Source of the DNA: Adiantum capillus-veneris | Taxonomy: Eukaryota > Streptophyta > Polypodiopsida > Polypodiales > Pteridaceae | Direction of reading: 5' to 3' | Length of the DNA: 64,000 nucleotides | Assembly (NCBI GenBank): GCA_014529385.2 | Contig: CM043964.1 | Coordinates: forward strand, 3,769,997 to 3,833,996 | Shown here: positions 40,467 to 50,685 of the stretch, one piece after another | Layout of the letters: every line of letters begins with the position of its first letter | Numbering within the stretch: position 1 is the first letter of the stretch | Made by a program: the position numbers and the translations under genes | The notes under the pieces: generated by a model | Database searches by the model: none | What the model was told of the DNA's origin: nothing | Seen by the model: only the letters and a program-made list of their open reading frames with translations

Positions 40467-43095
40467 CTTGCGTTGGTATCAGAGTTTCATTTTCAGACCC
40501 ATTGCTGGTAGGAATAGTTTCTAGCATATTCAATGTCGTGTTTTGCACTTTGTTTGGATTCTTTGAACAATCCTCAATGAAGTGAGTAACCCCACACTCA
40601 GTGCAATAAGCGTTAATTCTAATGATTTCCGTATGTGGACAAACATTCATCAGATGGTCACCTCCACACTTGTAACAGGGTCCTAGTGCTGGTCTTGGTC
40701 CCATTTGATTCGTCCTTTGTGGATAGGATAGTCTCTGTCCTGCTAACCCTCCATGAGCTATGAACATCAATGTTCTTGCGTCCAAATTGTATCTCTCTTC
40801 ATCAGAAGCACTTGTAATTGTTGGTATTCCAACATTCCCCATCATGCCCCATGGTTCTGGTTGTTTTGGTTCTTCTGGTGAGTAATACACTGTCGGAGAC
40901 ATGTGTGCACTCGATTCTTCATAATAGGCTTGAACAGGCACTAAGGCTTGTTCTTCCTGATTCTCTAAGGTTGGTGCATATCTAATGCCCACTGGTCTTG
41001 CTCCTGGTAAAGGTGGTTGTTGTCCCAATACCGGTTGAGGTCTTTCTATCCCCATAGGTCCTGGTACATTTCCCGTTGGGTATCGAGGTACTGGATGTAT
41101 CTGAGGTGGTGCTAATTGAGCAGGAGGTGCATACTGGCGCTCCCTTACATACCCTTTGTTGTAATAACACTCCTCTGTTGGATGATTTGTCCATTTTTGT
41201 TCAATAGCACACCATTTCAGTGTTTTTGGCAATGGTTTTTGGTATGGTGCCATCCTTTTTAGAGCATCTTCTATCATTTGCTCTACATTTGGCATGGTTG
41301 TTGTTTGAACATTCTTTTTAGTGGTAGTCTCGCTCGCTACGGAGGAGGAGCTACTGGATGCAAAATCTGTATCCGCTGACACCTCTCCATAAACCGTACA
41401 GTTATCCACTAAGTACAATGCCTCTCTCGTTACTTGCTCGAAACTTGTACAAGCTTTCAAGTGCAAGTCCTTCTTGAGAGTGTCGTTCCTCAGTCCCTCA
41501 ATAAAGAGAACAGATAGTCTGTCATCTTGTGGTCGTTCACGTACTGGACATCTCTCAATGTATTGTTTGAAGCGAAGTGAAGCTTCCTTCACTTTTTCGT
41601 GTTCTCTCTGTTTAAAAGCATATATTTGTGAGACCGTATTGTGCTTAATCCCTCGTTTTGAGAATTCCTCAGCAAACTCTCTTAGCAAATGGTCAATGTC
41701 ATGGAATCCCCCAATGTTCATTGGTTGAAACCATGTCAATGCAGTACCTTCTAGAGTAAGACCAAATCCCTCGTATTGTGTATGGAAATCTGTTATCTGC
41801 TCAGCTCTTAAAACTTGCTTAAAGAGTGACACATGTGCATACGGATCTCCTGAACCACCATACTTCTTTGGCATACACTTGGCTACTTGAGATGGTCTCA
41901 TACGTCTATGATCTGCTACCAATCTCATTGCTCCTGTGTCTCGGCTAAAGCTTTCTCTAGCATCATGGACTTCATGGGTTACCCTTGTCGGTTCCCCCGC
42001 CTTGAATCTACTACTAGGAGGTAAATGTGATGGTTCCGCTTCAAACCTTGGACCTGGAGTGGTATAGGTGGGGATTGGAACTGCACTACCTCGATTCGTC
42101 TCCATTGACTCTCTGGAATGTAATGATCCCATTGGTCCGAGCTTCGAGTCCCAAGGTTGACTGAAAGAGTCAGCAACCTGAGTTCTTTGTCCTCCTGTTG
42201 TCATTGAGTTTTGCACTCCAGTTGTTGGTGCTGGTCTATGTGAGCTAGAAGTAACATAATACTGATGTAGTGGTCCCCCAAAGTATGTATATCCTTCTAA
42301 TTCTTTCTTGCCCATTGTTGAGTATTGCCTGCCATACTTATCGTAAGCGGCAATTTTCACTTCCGATCCCTCTGTGTAGGTAAAGACATAGAGTCTTTTT
42401 TGGTCTGTCAACTCTCCGGTGTAGGGTTCTTCACATCTATAATAGAGATCTTGCTCCCCATTATTATATTTGTATAGCCCCACATAGATGTTATCAGTGT
42501 TGATCCTTGTAGTTTCATTCTCTCTTCTTAACCTCGCATTAGGGAAGTTCATTATTGGTGCTTTCTCCTCGAGTTCTTCATCTATTTTGGCTTTGGTGCC
42601 CATCAATCCCCACTTGTCCACAATGTTAGGGTTTAGGACTACCAAGTACATGGTACCCTCGTCATCTAGATATCTATCTCCGCTATAGCTCACAGGCACT
42701 AAGTCCTTGAACTCACTAGGTCTATCTTCTATCTTTACACAATAGCGGTCCATTCCATCTTTGTAGATCTTGGCACCTTGCTCATTGTCGTACTGATATT
42801 TTATGAACAGTAGCTTCATTGTGGCGAAAGGGTTTGATGATCCTGCTGCCATATTTTCTCTGTTGTTCAGGTTCGAGTGTTCGGTGAAAATCTCGTAAGA
42901 CCTCTCCGAAGAAGTATCAGAAACACTTCCTTCAAAGATCGGCTCTAATGGTTGCACCCAACTTTGGTTTACACTTCCCTCGGTTGATATGACACTTGCT
43001 GGTTCCCCTTGTTTTGGTTGATTATTCCGGAGCTTCCTGCCCGATCGCAAATTCATCAATTCCCCTAAAGGACTGTAGCTTTTCCGTCTCGGCAA
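40411..43095 (-). CDS. gag: G1 Gag
   Basis: 894 codons. Residues 1-90 are basic/polar. 90-290 form an unfamiliar, aromatic-rich region (KLLFIKYQYDNEQGAKIY ... YTYFGGPLHQYYV). 300-400 is a linker. 405-570 is the retrotransposon Gag domain (KKYGGSGDPYAHVSLFKQVL, LEGTALTWFQPM, FKQREHEKVKEASLRFKQYI, FIEGLRNDTL). Near 628-643 is the WC...H..EC motif common in plant Gags. Two zinc knuckles follow near 807-819 and 831-843, both with CX2CX3HX4C spacing, one residue shorter than the usual CX2CX4HX4C. The size is about twice that of ordinary Ty3/gypsy Gag. It ends overlapping the next ORF, which lies in another frame. Confidence 0.88.
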   Translation of the reverse strand: MPRRKSYSPLGELMNLRSGRKLRNNQPKQGEPASVISTEGSVNQSWVQPLEPIFEGSVSDTSSERSYEIFTEHSNLNNRENMAAGSSNPFATMKLLFIKYQYDNEQGAKIYKDGMDRYCVKIEDRPSEFKDLVPVSYSGDRYLDDEGTMYLVVLNPNIVDKWGLMGTKAKIDEELEEKAPIMNFPNARLRRENETTRINTDNIYVGLYKYNNGEQDLYYRCEEPYTGELTDQKRLYVFTYTEGSEVKIAAYDKYGRQYSTMGKKELEGYTYFGGPLHQYYVTSSSHRPAPTTGVQNSMTTGGQRTQVADSFSQPWDSKLGPMGSLHSRESMETNRGSAVPIPTYTTPGPRFEAEPSHLPPSSRFKAGEPTRVTHEVHDARESFSRDTGAMRLVADHRRMRPSQVAKCMPKKYGGSGDPYAHVSLFKQVLRAEQITDFHTQYEGFGLTLEGTALTWFQPMNIGGFHDIDHLLREFAEEFSKRGIKHNTVSQIYAFKQREHEKVKEASLRFKQYIERCPVRERPQDDRLSVLFIEGLRNDTLKKDLHLKACTSFEQVTREALYLVDNCTVYGEVSADTDFASSSSSSVASETTTKKNVQTTTMPNVEQMIEDALKRMAPYQKPLPKTLKWCAIEQKWTNHPTEECYYNKGYVRERQYAPPAQLAPPQIHPVPRYPTGNVPGPMGIERPQPVLGQQPPLPGARPVGIRYAPTLENQEEQALVPVQAYYEESSAHMSPTVYYSPEEPKQPEPWGMMGNVGIPTITSASDEERYNLDARTLMFIAHGGLAGQRLSYPQRTNQMGPRPALGPCYKCGGDHLMNVCPHTEIIRINAYCTECGVTHFIEDCSKNPNKVQNTTLNMLETIPTSNGSENETLIPTQVVTRAQAKKTTREWKVSD

Positions 43096-44463
43096 TTTGT
43101 TTTCCCCAAGTTTTTGTGGTCAGAATTGATCCAAACTGACTGATACTTGGTCAATTGTTTAATCTTGTCAGTTGGACAACTTCTGTTTCATCAAGTGAGA
43201 ATTTTGTTGCAGTTATGCTGAAAAAGACATTATACGCGTATGATGTCTTTGGTCACAGATTTTGACTATTTTGGTTATGCTCACTCTCAGTGACCCCTTT
43301 ATGCTCTGTTCACTCACAAAATTCAGTTTGAACTCTGTTTGAGCAAGTTATGGCTAATTTAGGCTTTTCTTGGCAATTTTCCGCTTTTGACTTGTTTTTT
43401 GGGTCAATTGTGATCCAAATGGGATGAAACTTGAAATATAACCTCTAGACAGCTATTACAATGGATATGTGTTAGCAAAGTATCAAAATATGTCCAAAAT
43501 TAGGTCAAAGACATCATACGCGTATGATGTCTTTTTCATCAATTTGGGTCCAAACTTGATATTTATGCTTTCTACAGTGTTTGTAACAATCTTGTCAGGT
43601 CAGATTTCAAAAATAAGTAGTGGAAGTGCCAAAAGACATTATACGCGTATGATGTCTTTTGTCCCAGATTTTGACTATTTTTGGTTTTAAGCCTTCTCCA
43701 ATGTTTATAATTGAGTTTCAAGTGTTTTTGTCAGGTTTGAATGTAAAAACAAGATTTGAATCCAAAATTTCCTATTCTTTGCGTTTCTTGGACTCCGACT
43801 TGTCTTTTTGGGTTCTTTGAGTGTTAATGTCTTGTTTTAAGTTGATCTCAGGGTAAAACCCCCCTTCTAAACACTCTGGCAATGTCAAATTTTCAATTTT
43901 AGGCTCTGTTTAGGTCCTAAGACATCATACGCGTATGATGTCTAAAGTTGCAGATTTCCAGTTTTTCAGCACAGAACTCTTCCAATAGCTCTTTTAAGTG
44001 CTCAGCAACAATCAGTTACACAGAAAATTTTTCTGAACTTTGTTTATTGCATATTTCACTATCAAAGCGACTTTTTCAGTGATCTAACATGCAATCAAAC
44101 ACATCAAGCAAATAGAACACCAATTTATAGCTCTAGATCAGGATCAAATCACGCCCTACCTAAGCTACTTCTAATCATAAAATGGATTTTTTGCAATTGA
44201 AAATATAAAGAGATTTACTACCACACAAGGAGTAGCAAATGCTTTTTATGTCAATAACCACTTAAACACCATAAAAAACAATCTAATCTAAACTAAACTA
44301 AAAATACTGTCAACACGGAAGACCCAGGAATACCCCACTTCCTAGTATCTCTCGAGACCTTCGGAGTCCACCACTCCTAGATCTTTTCTAACTAAAGTAT
44401 ACAAAGTAGTTTATACGACTCACCTCGTAGGATTAGTCTAAGGTCACCTACTTAGGGCTCTCG
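43096..44463 (-). other. G1 leader
   Basis: About 1.37 kb between PBS and gag with no coding frame of note. It holds the four palindromes listed separately. Confidence 0.8.
43225..43943. repeat. Palindrome array in G1 leader (4 copies)
   Basis: Half-site AGACATCATACG followed by its exact reverse complement, 24 bp in total, at 43225-43248, 43509-43532, 43634-43657 and 43920-43943. The first and third have one change (CATTATACG). Start-to-start spacings are 284, 125 and 286. The sequence between copies is mostly unrelated. Confidence 0.95.
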
Positions 44464-44481
44464 TCCCTGGCAGCGGCGCCA
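44464..44481 (-). promoter_or_regulatory. G1 primer-binding site
   Basis: The minus strand reads TGGCGCCGCTGCCAGGGA, 2 bases inside the LTR. It is close to the TGGCGCCGTTGCC-type sites of plant Tat/Athila elements, which are generally assigned to tRNA-Asp (family knowledge; not checked here). Confidence 0.8.
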
Positions 44482-44483
44482 AA

Positions 44484-45107
44484 TGTTAAGGCGGTTACGC
44501 CGCTAGCGGAAGCTAAATAGCGAGAACTCAACCAACAACAGAATTTGTCAGACGAGGACGGAGCTTGACCCGCAGGCGCATGGAAACAACTAGGTGGGTG
44601 TCAAATCACCTACTCGACCTTCTAATGACAATCACTACTAAGGAAATCAAATCTAAGTTCTAAAATTCGCAAGTGACTGAAATCCGTACTACGAACGAAT
44701 GCTATACGAAACAAGATCTAGAATCATCAAATCGATCTCAAACTCAAGGGGAAGTCTATACACTAGGTAAGAACAACACCCTAAAGACTTGAACTGCAAA
44801 ATCAACCTATAACCACTCCGTGCGGTAAACGCGTATGAAGACAGGCCGAAAAATACAGGTGACCGAAACTTGACCCCGATGGTACGAATGTGTAGCTCTA
44901 CTTGTTGTGGTTCTATAGATATGCTGCACGCTCTATTCCGACACACGAGTTGGAAGAAAACTCACACCGAAGCTCGTAGGAACTTACCACACGTAGAAGC
45001 CGATAGTGCGCACTCTTGGTATCTGTGCGTAGCTCTCGCCGTTGCTAACACAATAGCGGTGTCGCTTCTCCAATGGCGGCCCCGTAGCTTGCGTAGCAAG
45101 AAGATAA

Positions 45108-45140
<33 letters not shown>

Positions 45141-45428
45141 ACACAGTCACAACGCTCAAAAACTCACTTTGATTAATAATTGAATCCTCCCTTTAGGTTA
45201 CAAAACTTTGGCTTATATACCTCAGCCTTGGAGGTGAGAACATCTCTAATTATTTACATCAGCAGGTGAAATTACGTCGGGATTACAAGCTGGAAACTCA
45301 ATTGAGTCCCGTTACTTAATGAATGGCTCAAATCAAAATTAATGTCGGAAAGACATTTATTACAATCAATGGTTACAAAATGATGGGTGTGAGCAAAAAT
45401 GCGGGTGTGATCCTCTGCTGGCTCAACA
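44484..45428 (-). repeat. G1 5' LTR (945 bp)
   Basis: Nearly identical partner of the left LTR. It would drive transcription of the element. The half-palindrome ACGCGTATGA lies at 44829-44838. Confidence 0.95.
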
Positions 45429-45433
45429 ATGAG
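45429..45433. repeat. Target-site duplication of G1, right copy
   Basis: ATGAG directly after the LTR end CTCAACA, continuing as GCCATAAC in line with the other units. Confidence 0.95.
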
Positions 45434-45549
45434 CCATAACAGAAGAAGACACCTGATAACAATGTTGGATATTTACTTATAAACTTGGAATTAGCTACTC
45501 TCAACAGTTGCTATACACTTGGTTTTTTTTAAAAAAAAGAGATGCTCGT

Positions 45550-45557
45550 CTTATATA
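45550..45557 (-). promoter_or_regulatory. TATA box of antisense ORF, unit A
   Basis: The minus strand reads CTATATAAGACGAGC about 115 bases upstream of the ORF start. The same position is TATAAAAGACGAGC in units B and C. Confidence 0.6.
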
Positions 45558-46133
45558 GACTGATTGATGACTGAACCCAATGGTTGTGGTTAAAAGCACT
45601 ATACTTTGTAGGCCTCATCTAGTTTTGCTTCAGCTTCTGTCTCTAAAAACTGTCCTAGTGTACGGAGATTTTACCTTAGACTATGAAGAGATATGGTGGT
45701 ACAGAATACTTGCGGTTTGTATCCAACATGGATTGAGGGCACTAGCTTGTATAAAGACCGTATATCGGTTTTTCTGGGGTTACATTCACTTGCTATCTAG
45801 TGCCACTTTATTGATTTAATAACTTGTTGTAGTGTGAGTGTGGGACCGCCTTTTAAAAAAACAATCCTTGTATAAATCTCACCGTATGAGAGCTTTTCAG
45901 TATCTGCAGTACCCTATTATGTGTATCACGCTCTGGCGTTCTGCAGTCTGTAAGGTTTTCCCGTGCTTGGCTGAGCTGAGACGTTTCGTGAGCTCGCGTC
46001 TGGCTTCTCCTCAGGCTTCACATTCACAGATCTTATGCTGAGTAAGATCCCGGAGTAAAAGGTCTTGGAAGCCGGCCGTGATAGGGAAGCGTGCAGTATT
46101 CGTACCCGTCTGCTGAGTGACAGAAAGCTCGCC

Positions 46134-46167
46134 TATAAATGATCATCAGGTGAGCACCTATGCTCAC
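46134..46167 (+). promoter_or_regulatory. Core promoter with conserved hairpin, A-B leader
   Basis: TATAAAT (46134-46140) is followed ten bases later by GTGAGCACCTATGCTCAC (46150-46167), a perfect 7-bp stem with a 4-base loop, then TTAGCAC. The same pair recurs at 56451-56485, and a covariant form at 54755-54790. The hairpin would lie near the transcript 5' end. Confidence 0.65.
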
Positions 46168-46229
46168 TTAGCACTGTGATTCGTGATCTCTGTTTTACTT
46201 GCAATTCTGCGTTGCTGTGTTACTGCATC

Positions 46230-46283
46230 ATGCCAAAAAAAAGTGATAAAGTGATCATGGAGACCTCTGCGTCAAGCTTACAG
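46230..46283 (+). CDS. Candidate first coding exon, A-B leader
   Basis: ATG-initiated 18 codons (MPKKSDKVIMETSASSLQ) ending CAG before GTTATA. The counterpart at 56548-56600 starts MPKK with a one-base loss and ends TAG before GTGT. Conservation of the start and of the GT suggests a short spliced exon of the ORF1 transcript. Joining to the next exon is not shown. Confidence 0.35.
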
Positions 46284-47844
46284 GTTATATTTCTGTTGAT
46301 TTTCTAGTTTTTTAAACAAAGAGGAGATAATATGAAATGGATTCTGCCTATTTGCGTAACGGGAAGTCATGCTTCAAATTTATGATTGGTATATTTGTGA
46401 ATGTTGGTAAAATGTAACTGCTCTTGGATCTGGTGCTTGAGGAAGTGTTTTGGACTGGGTTCTAGATGAATCTTTGAAATTATGGCAGGGGCATTTTTCT
46501 ACCAGATGATTATGATGCTAAAAGATTCAATAGGGGGCAGCCGAATGGGTTGGAATGTGATAAGGATGTTGATAATATACATATCAGCGAACGGTGTTGA
46601 TTTGAAAGCATTTAAAACAAAAATTTATTTTCTGCTGCCATGGGGTTTTTTTTGCCGGGGGTGTTGCTTACTAAGGAATAAATTGCAGGTTTTATCTCTG
46701 TTTTTAAAAAAAAAAGGGGGGGTGATATTATTAATCAGATGCTGCCTGTGTACCTGACGGGAATTGTGGCCTTAAAAACTATGATTGAGATACCAGCTAA
46801 CAATGAGAGATTGTGACTGTTCTTTTAACTTGACCGGGTGCTAGAGGAAGTGCTCGGACTGGATATTGGATGGAATTTTGAAACTATGGCTGGAGTATAG
46901 TGTTACCAAATAACTGTGACTCGAGCAGTGTACTGTATGGCATCCTAGTGGGATGTAATGAGATGAAGATATTGATGTTATGCATTAAATGGGTGTTGAT
47001 TTGAAGCAATTAAAAAACTTGAAAATGTCTGTTGACATTACTTTGTGCCGAGTTTGTTGCGTACTACTTGTAATCTGGAAGCTAAAAATGAAACTTTTTA
47101 AAGAATGGTTGTAACTCATTATTTGTATTAAGTGGACTAGCTGAAGATGCCGATTTCTTGAAGAAGGTATGATTCGGATTACTACAGGGTTTTTGAATCA
47201 GGCTGATGGTTTTATAAAAATATATATAAAATATGTATAGCTCAAAACTGTGTACAGAGACTGTCGGATTTTCTGATAAAGGTGAAAAACTTGAGGTTCG
47301 GTTTACGATAGGTACATTTACTGACTGCCGACTTACTGTGTCCTTGATGCTTATACCTAATGTCATGAAAAGTCTAATGAGACTCTGGCTGAACGGATAA
47401 AGCTGTTCCAAGTTGATTGCCTAATTGGATGAGGCTCGGAAAGCTGAAAATAAGCTTCGCATACCCTAAATTGTTGGAAATTTGGTTATGTTTCTTCTCC
47501 CTTGTTTGTTTTTTACCATAATATTTCACAAGATGGTTCATGTAGTGTAAGGTCTGCTTGGCGAATCTCTGATTCAGCATATCAAATGACTGCTTCTGGC
47601 TGGGACGGTGTTTTTTTCTTGAGAAAAAACAAATAAACTTTACACCGTATGACTCGCTTCGTAGATGATATCTCATATTTATGTGAACTTCACTTGGCCT
47701 ACTGATATGCAATATACTCTTGACTTGATATGTTTACTTCAAGTATATAATTTTTTTTCGAAAAGTGGCGGGACGTACTCTAATGACTGAGTTATCTAAA
47801 AAACTAGCGTATGATGACTGGTTTTATTACAAACTTTGGCAAAA

Positions 47845-47872
47845 GGCTGTCAGTCATTGCATAATGACAGCC
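47845..47872 (+). other. Hairpin in leader
   Basis: GGCTGTCA and TGACAGCC are perfect 8-bp arms separated by 12 bases, followed by a T run. The counterpart near 58170-58195 keeps TGTCA/TGACA and the loop TTGCATAA. Confidence 0.5.
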
Positions 47873-48301
47873 GGGGTTTTTTTAAATTTTTTTTGATTTA
47901 TAGCTTGAAAGGGCTTAGATCTGAAGAGTAGTTAAATTTTTCTGGTTTATAAAATATATATACTTGAAAAGTATTTTGGATTATGATCTGGTCCGAAAGT
48001 AAACTTTTTTTTTCATTTCGAATTAGGTGCTATCCATAACTAAAAACTGGCCTTTCATGGCATAAAGTTTGTAGTGCTTTCGTGTCCGATTAAGAAGGCA
48101 GGTCGTGTCTGACTTGGATAAAACTACCTATAAAAAACCTACTAAGGTTTGGGAAATTTCCTTAAGTTTTTAAATCCTAATATTAAAACAGCCACACTAA
48201 GATGAACTCCACTTTCCGTATTGGATTGGCAATAATCCATGGATCTGTTTTATTTTAAACAAAGATACTAGATAAGAACTGTGTGAAATTTTAAAAGTGA
48301 C

Positions 48302-48395
48302 ATGGATAACAACTGGGATGCCCAGCATCACCTGCGTACAGTCACGTGCTAACGAATTGTTTTCTTGTGGCTATGGGTGCAGGTGAGGGCTACCT
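48302..48395 (+). promoter_or_regulatory. Back-to-back splice signals, patch 1
   Basis: ATGGATAACAACTGG near the start, branch-point-like CTAAC (48349-48353), pyrimidine-rich TTGTTTTCTTG, then GGTGCAG/GTGAGG with the AG at 48381-48382 next to the GT. This is a 3' splice site immediately followed by a 5' splice site. It is near-identical at 58648-58740. Confidence 0.45.
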
Positions 48396-49809
48396 TCTTT
48401 TAAAGCATTCAGTTCTAAGTTGGTGATGACTATGGATGTTCGCTTAACTTGAAGCTACATTACTCTGAAGTTGGGGATGGCTTCACCCCATGATTTACAT
48501 TGATATCTATACTGCCTTGTACAATATTTGTTTTCAACTGCAAATAGATTATTGTACAATTCCACTGTATTGTCCTAGAATTAGTGGTCTGTGAACTGTG
48601 GTGTTCGTTTGCGTATATATAGGTTTAGATAGTTGTATATGCCTTGCCCTAGGTTTTGCCTCTGGCATCTGCTGCTTGATATCATTCGAGGTATAAGGGA
48701 TGTTTTGTTTTTTGGCTATTGGTAATGGGTTTTGTCCTACTGTCATTTTTTGAAAAAAACTATGCGCAGCATGATTCAACTATGCCTAAAAACTGTTATA
48801 AGGTCGTATGAATACCATTGAACTTGGCATTTTCAAGCCTTTGCAGGTTATTACCGCCTACATGGCTCGTCCCGACAAAACTGGTTTTTTTTTCAAAAAA
48901 ATGGGGTTATTCTTGGCTTTTAGCATCAAAGGCACTAGGTACTTTGTAATACTGTGCATACTAAAATTCTGAGTAAAAATTGTCATTTATACTTGGCAGT
49001 AAGCTGGGTAAAACCCACCAATTTGGGTTTGCTAATGGTTTATGAAGGGGTTTTTTTGTTCACTGATTTGGAAGGTAAGTATACGGCAGTTTGGCTTGAC
49101 ATTTGTATGGAAAGAAACCGAGTAGAGCTTTGAAAGTGTTGTACCCCGGATGAGGATGGATTTTTACTACTGATACTGTCGTTGGTATTAATGGATGTCA
49201 TGTTATATACCGCTTATGCGACTTGGTAAAACCTTCTGTATGGGGGGGGCGGGAGTGTGTTAAACTATTGTACCATATTTTTCGTGCCCATGTACTAGTT
49301 AATGTTTCTTTTATTGGAGGGAATATGATCCGTTACAGTCTATGTATGGACCTGATCGTTATGATTTGGATTGTTTGCGACAATGCTTTACAACATTTGC
49401 AATCACAGTTTGCCCTTGTTTTTTTATAAAAAACACAATTGGATGGGCTAGGCCTCTACCACTTGGCTAGCTATAAGTTAGTAACTTATAATAATAGATT
49501 GCAATAGACTCCATTTGAAACATAAAAACAACATCAATTCTATACTTAGAAGAAAGTATTTAGGCTTGTTTACTGGTAGAACCTCACTAATTTGACAGAT
49601 AAATAACTCAAGAAGTTTGTTTTTTAAGGGAATATACCACTCGGGTTAGAAGGGGAAATCTATTACTTAGATTAGAAGAGATAATTAAACTTATAAACGA
49701 AAGGTTCTCTTTTACTAAGATACACTGTGGTTCTTAAAAAAATGATATATATAGATGATTTTACTGTGGACCTAGCTTGTAAAAGGTAAAAAAGTTTTGT
49801 AAGACGAAC

Positions 49810-49902
49810 ATGGATAACAACTGGTATGGTCCATTGATACCTGTAAAACACATCCAAGGCTAACTGAATTGTTGTCTTGTTTGGATGGATGCAGGTAAGG
49901 AC
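49810..49902 (+). promoter_or_regulatory. Back-to-back splice signals, patch 2
   Basis: A diverged second copy in the same unit: ATGGATAACAACTGG, CTAAC (49860-49864), TTGTTGTCTTGTTTGG, GATGCAG/GTAAGG. Confidence 0.45.
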
Positions 49903-50429
49903 TCTATCTTATCTTGGAAGATTTTTTTGACTTTGGCAAGCTATCTTACATTGGAGGAAACACTCACTTATGATCTGGGAAGTTCTTTTACTATCTGTAT
50001 ACTGAAAGGGGATCTCTTTCCTACAATCATTGTACTTAAATAATTTTGATATTGGATTGTTTTTGTACACACCTACTCTTTGTTCCATTGCCAACTGTCT
50101 TTTGAATGTAAAAATTCAATTATGTCTTATTATCTAAGATTAAATAGCTACACACACATCCTATACATAAGGTTTTTATTTCTAGAGAAACCGGGATCCT
50201 GGCTTTGGAAATTTTTGCTGAAATAGAGTTCTAGGTTGGACCCATAGTTTGTAATCCCTTGACTGGTTGACTGGTGTTAGGTGGTCCTTCGTAGACTTTA
50301 TTTTTGGTCCCCTGCTCACGGCTACTATAGTCTTTGACTTTGCCGGTTTAAGGTTTGCAGGCCCAAAAAATAAAGTTACTGATTCTACTTTTATTTATGT
50401 TTATACTGTTCCCTTTTCAAGACCACATA

Positions 50430-50598
50430 CCCTATAGAAAAACAGCCCGCATGAGTACTAATCACAACCCTGAGAATCATGCAAAGATTCTCGAACAAAT
50501 TAAGCTTTATCTTAAGGACCATAAACCAAAGAATGCTTTGGCAGCTAGAAGTAAACCTTTCCTCTCTAGGAAAGCCAAAGATTATATCACTTACTATG
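50430..50598 (+). CDS. Unit B candidate exon before ORF1
   Basis: Open frame SRTHIP... then MSTNHNPENHAKILEQIKLY and LKDHKPKNALAARSKPFLSR, ending TACTATG directly before GTAAGT, an excellent plant 5' splice site. The exon start may be further left; a 3' splice site GTTTGCAG lies at 50353-50360. In unit C the matching place (59335-59430) has a similar short helical frame (RLARDIEIFFPYISHRIRPY) without a clear donor. Confidence 0.5.
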
Positions 50599-50685
50599 GT
50601 AAGTAATAATTGACCTTACCACACTTTTTTGAAATATTGCACACTCTTGCTCTCTCACAAGGATTGGAGTTAACCTCCCCTCTCA

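Larger units (their letters stand above)
26408..45428 (-). mobile_element. Giant Ty3/gypsy LTR retrotransposon G1 (19.0 kb)
   Basis: Complete element with 5-bp target duplication, TG...CA LTRs, PBS and polypurine tract, transcribed on the minus strand. Order: 5' LTR 45428-44484, PBS 44481-44464, leader with palindromes, gag 43095-40411, linker/protease 40466-38938, pol 38847-33475, internal polypurine tract, spacer with palindromes, extra ORF 30740-27414, polypurine tract, 3' LTR 27364-26408. The LTRs differ at about ten sites plus a (CT)n length change, so insertion is recent. A few frameshifts and one or more stops break the frames. The order gag-pol-spacer-extra ORF recalls Athila/Tat-type elements with an env-like third ORF. 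Confidence 0.93.
25896..45437 (-). pseudogene. Antisense 171-codon ORF, unit A, split by element G1
   Basis: Reading minus: start codon at 45437-45435 (Met-Ala-His), then the G1 insertion (26408-45428 plus duplicated ATGAG), then 26407 down to the TAA at 25898-25896. Joined length is 516 nt, in frame. The protein includes VLAISIAHLQQSSESTKRAT, RYERLLFPQLG, QTKWWTHQNRVTRVTLWGRE, MGIGPRYYYVEYSMKRGFSE and a Cys/His end NTCFYCDS.LCDH. One in-frame TAG after LYLLA replaces a CAG present in unit C. Function unknown; the CX2CX4CXH cluster suggests metal binding. It has a TATA box at 45550-45557. Confidence 0.65.
45438..50429 (+). other. Leader/intron-rich region between units A and B
   Basis: Homologous in patches with 55626-59500. 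It holds divergent promoters and candidate splice sites but no long ORF. The interval is about 1 kb longer than its counterpart, partly because a splice-site-like patch occurs twice (48302-48395, 49810-49902). Confidence 0.65.

Noticed and set aside
30838-43943. CRISPR-like array from the 24-bp palindromes
   Set aside because: Spacings are far too long, and the copies lie in two non-coding parts of a plant LTR retrotransposon.
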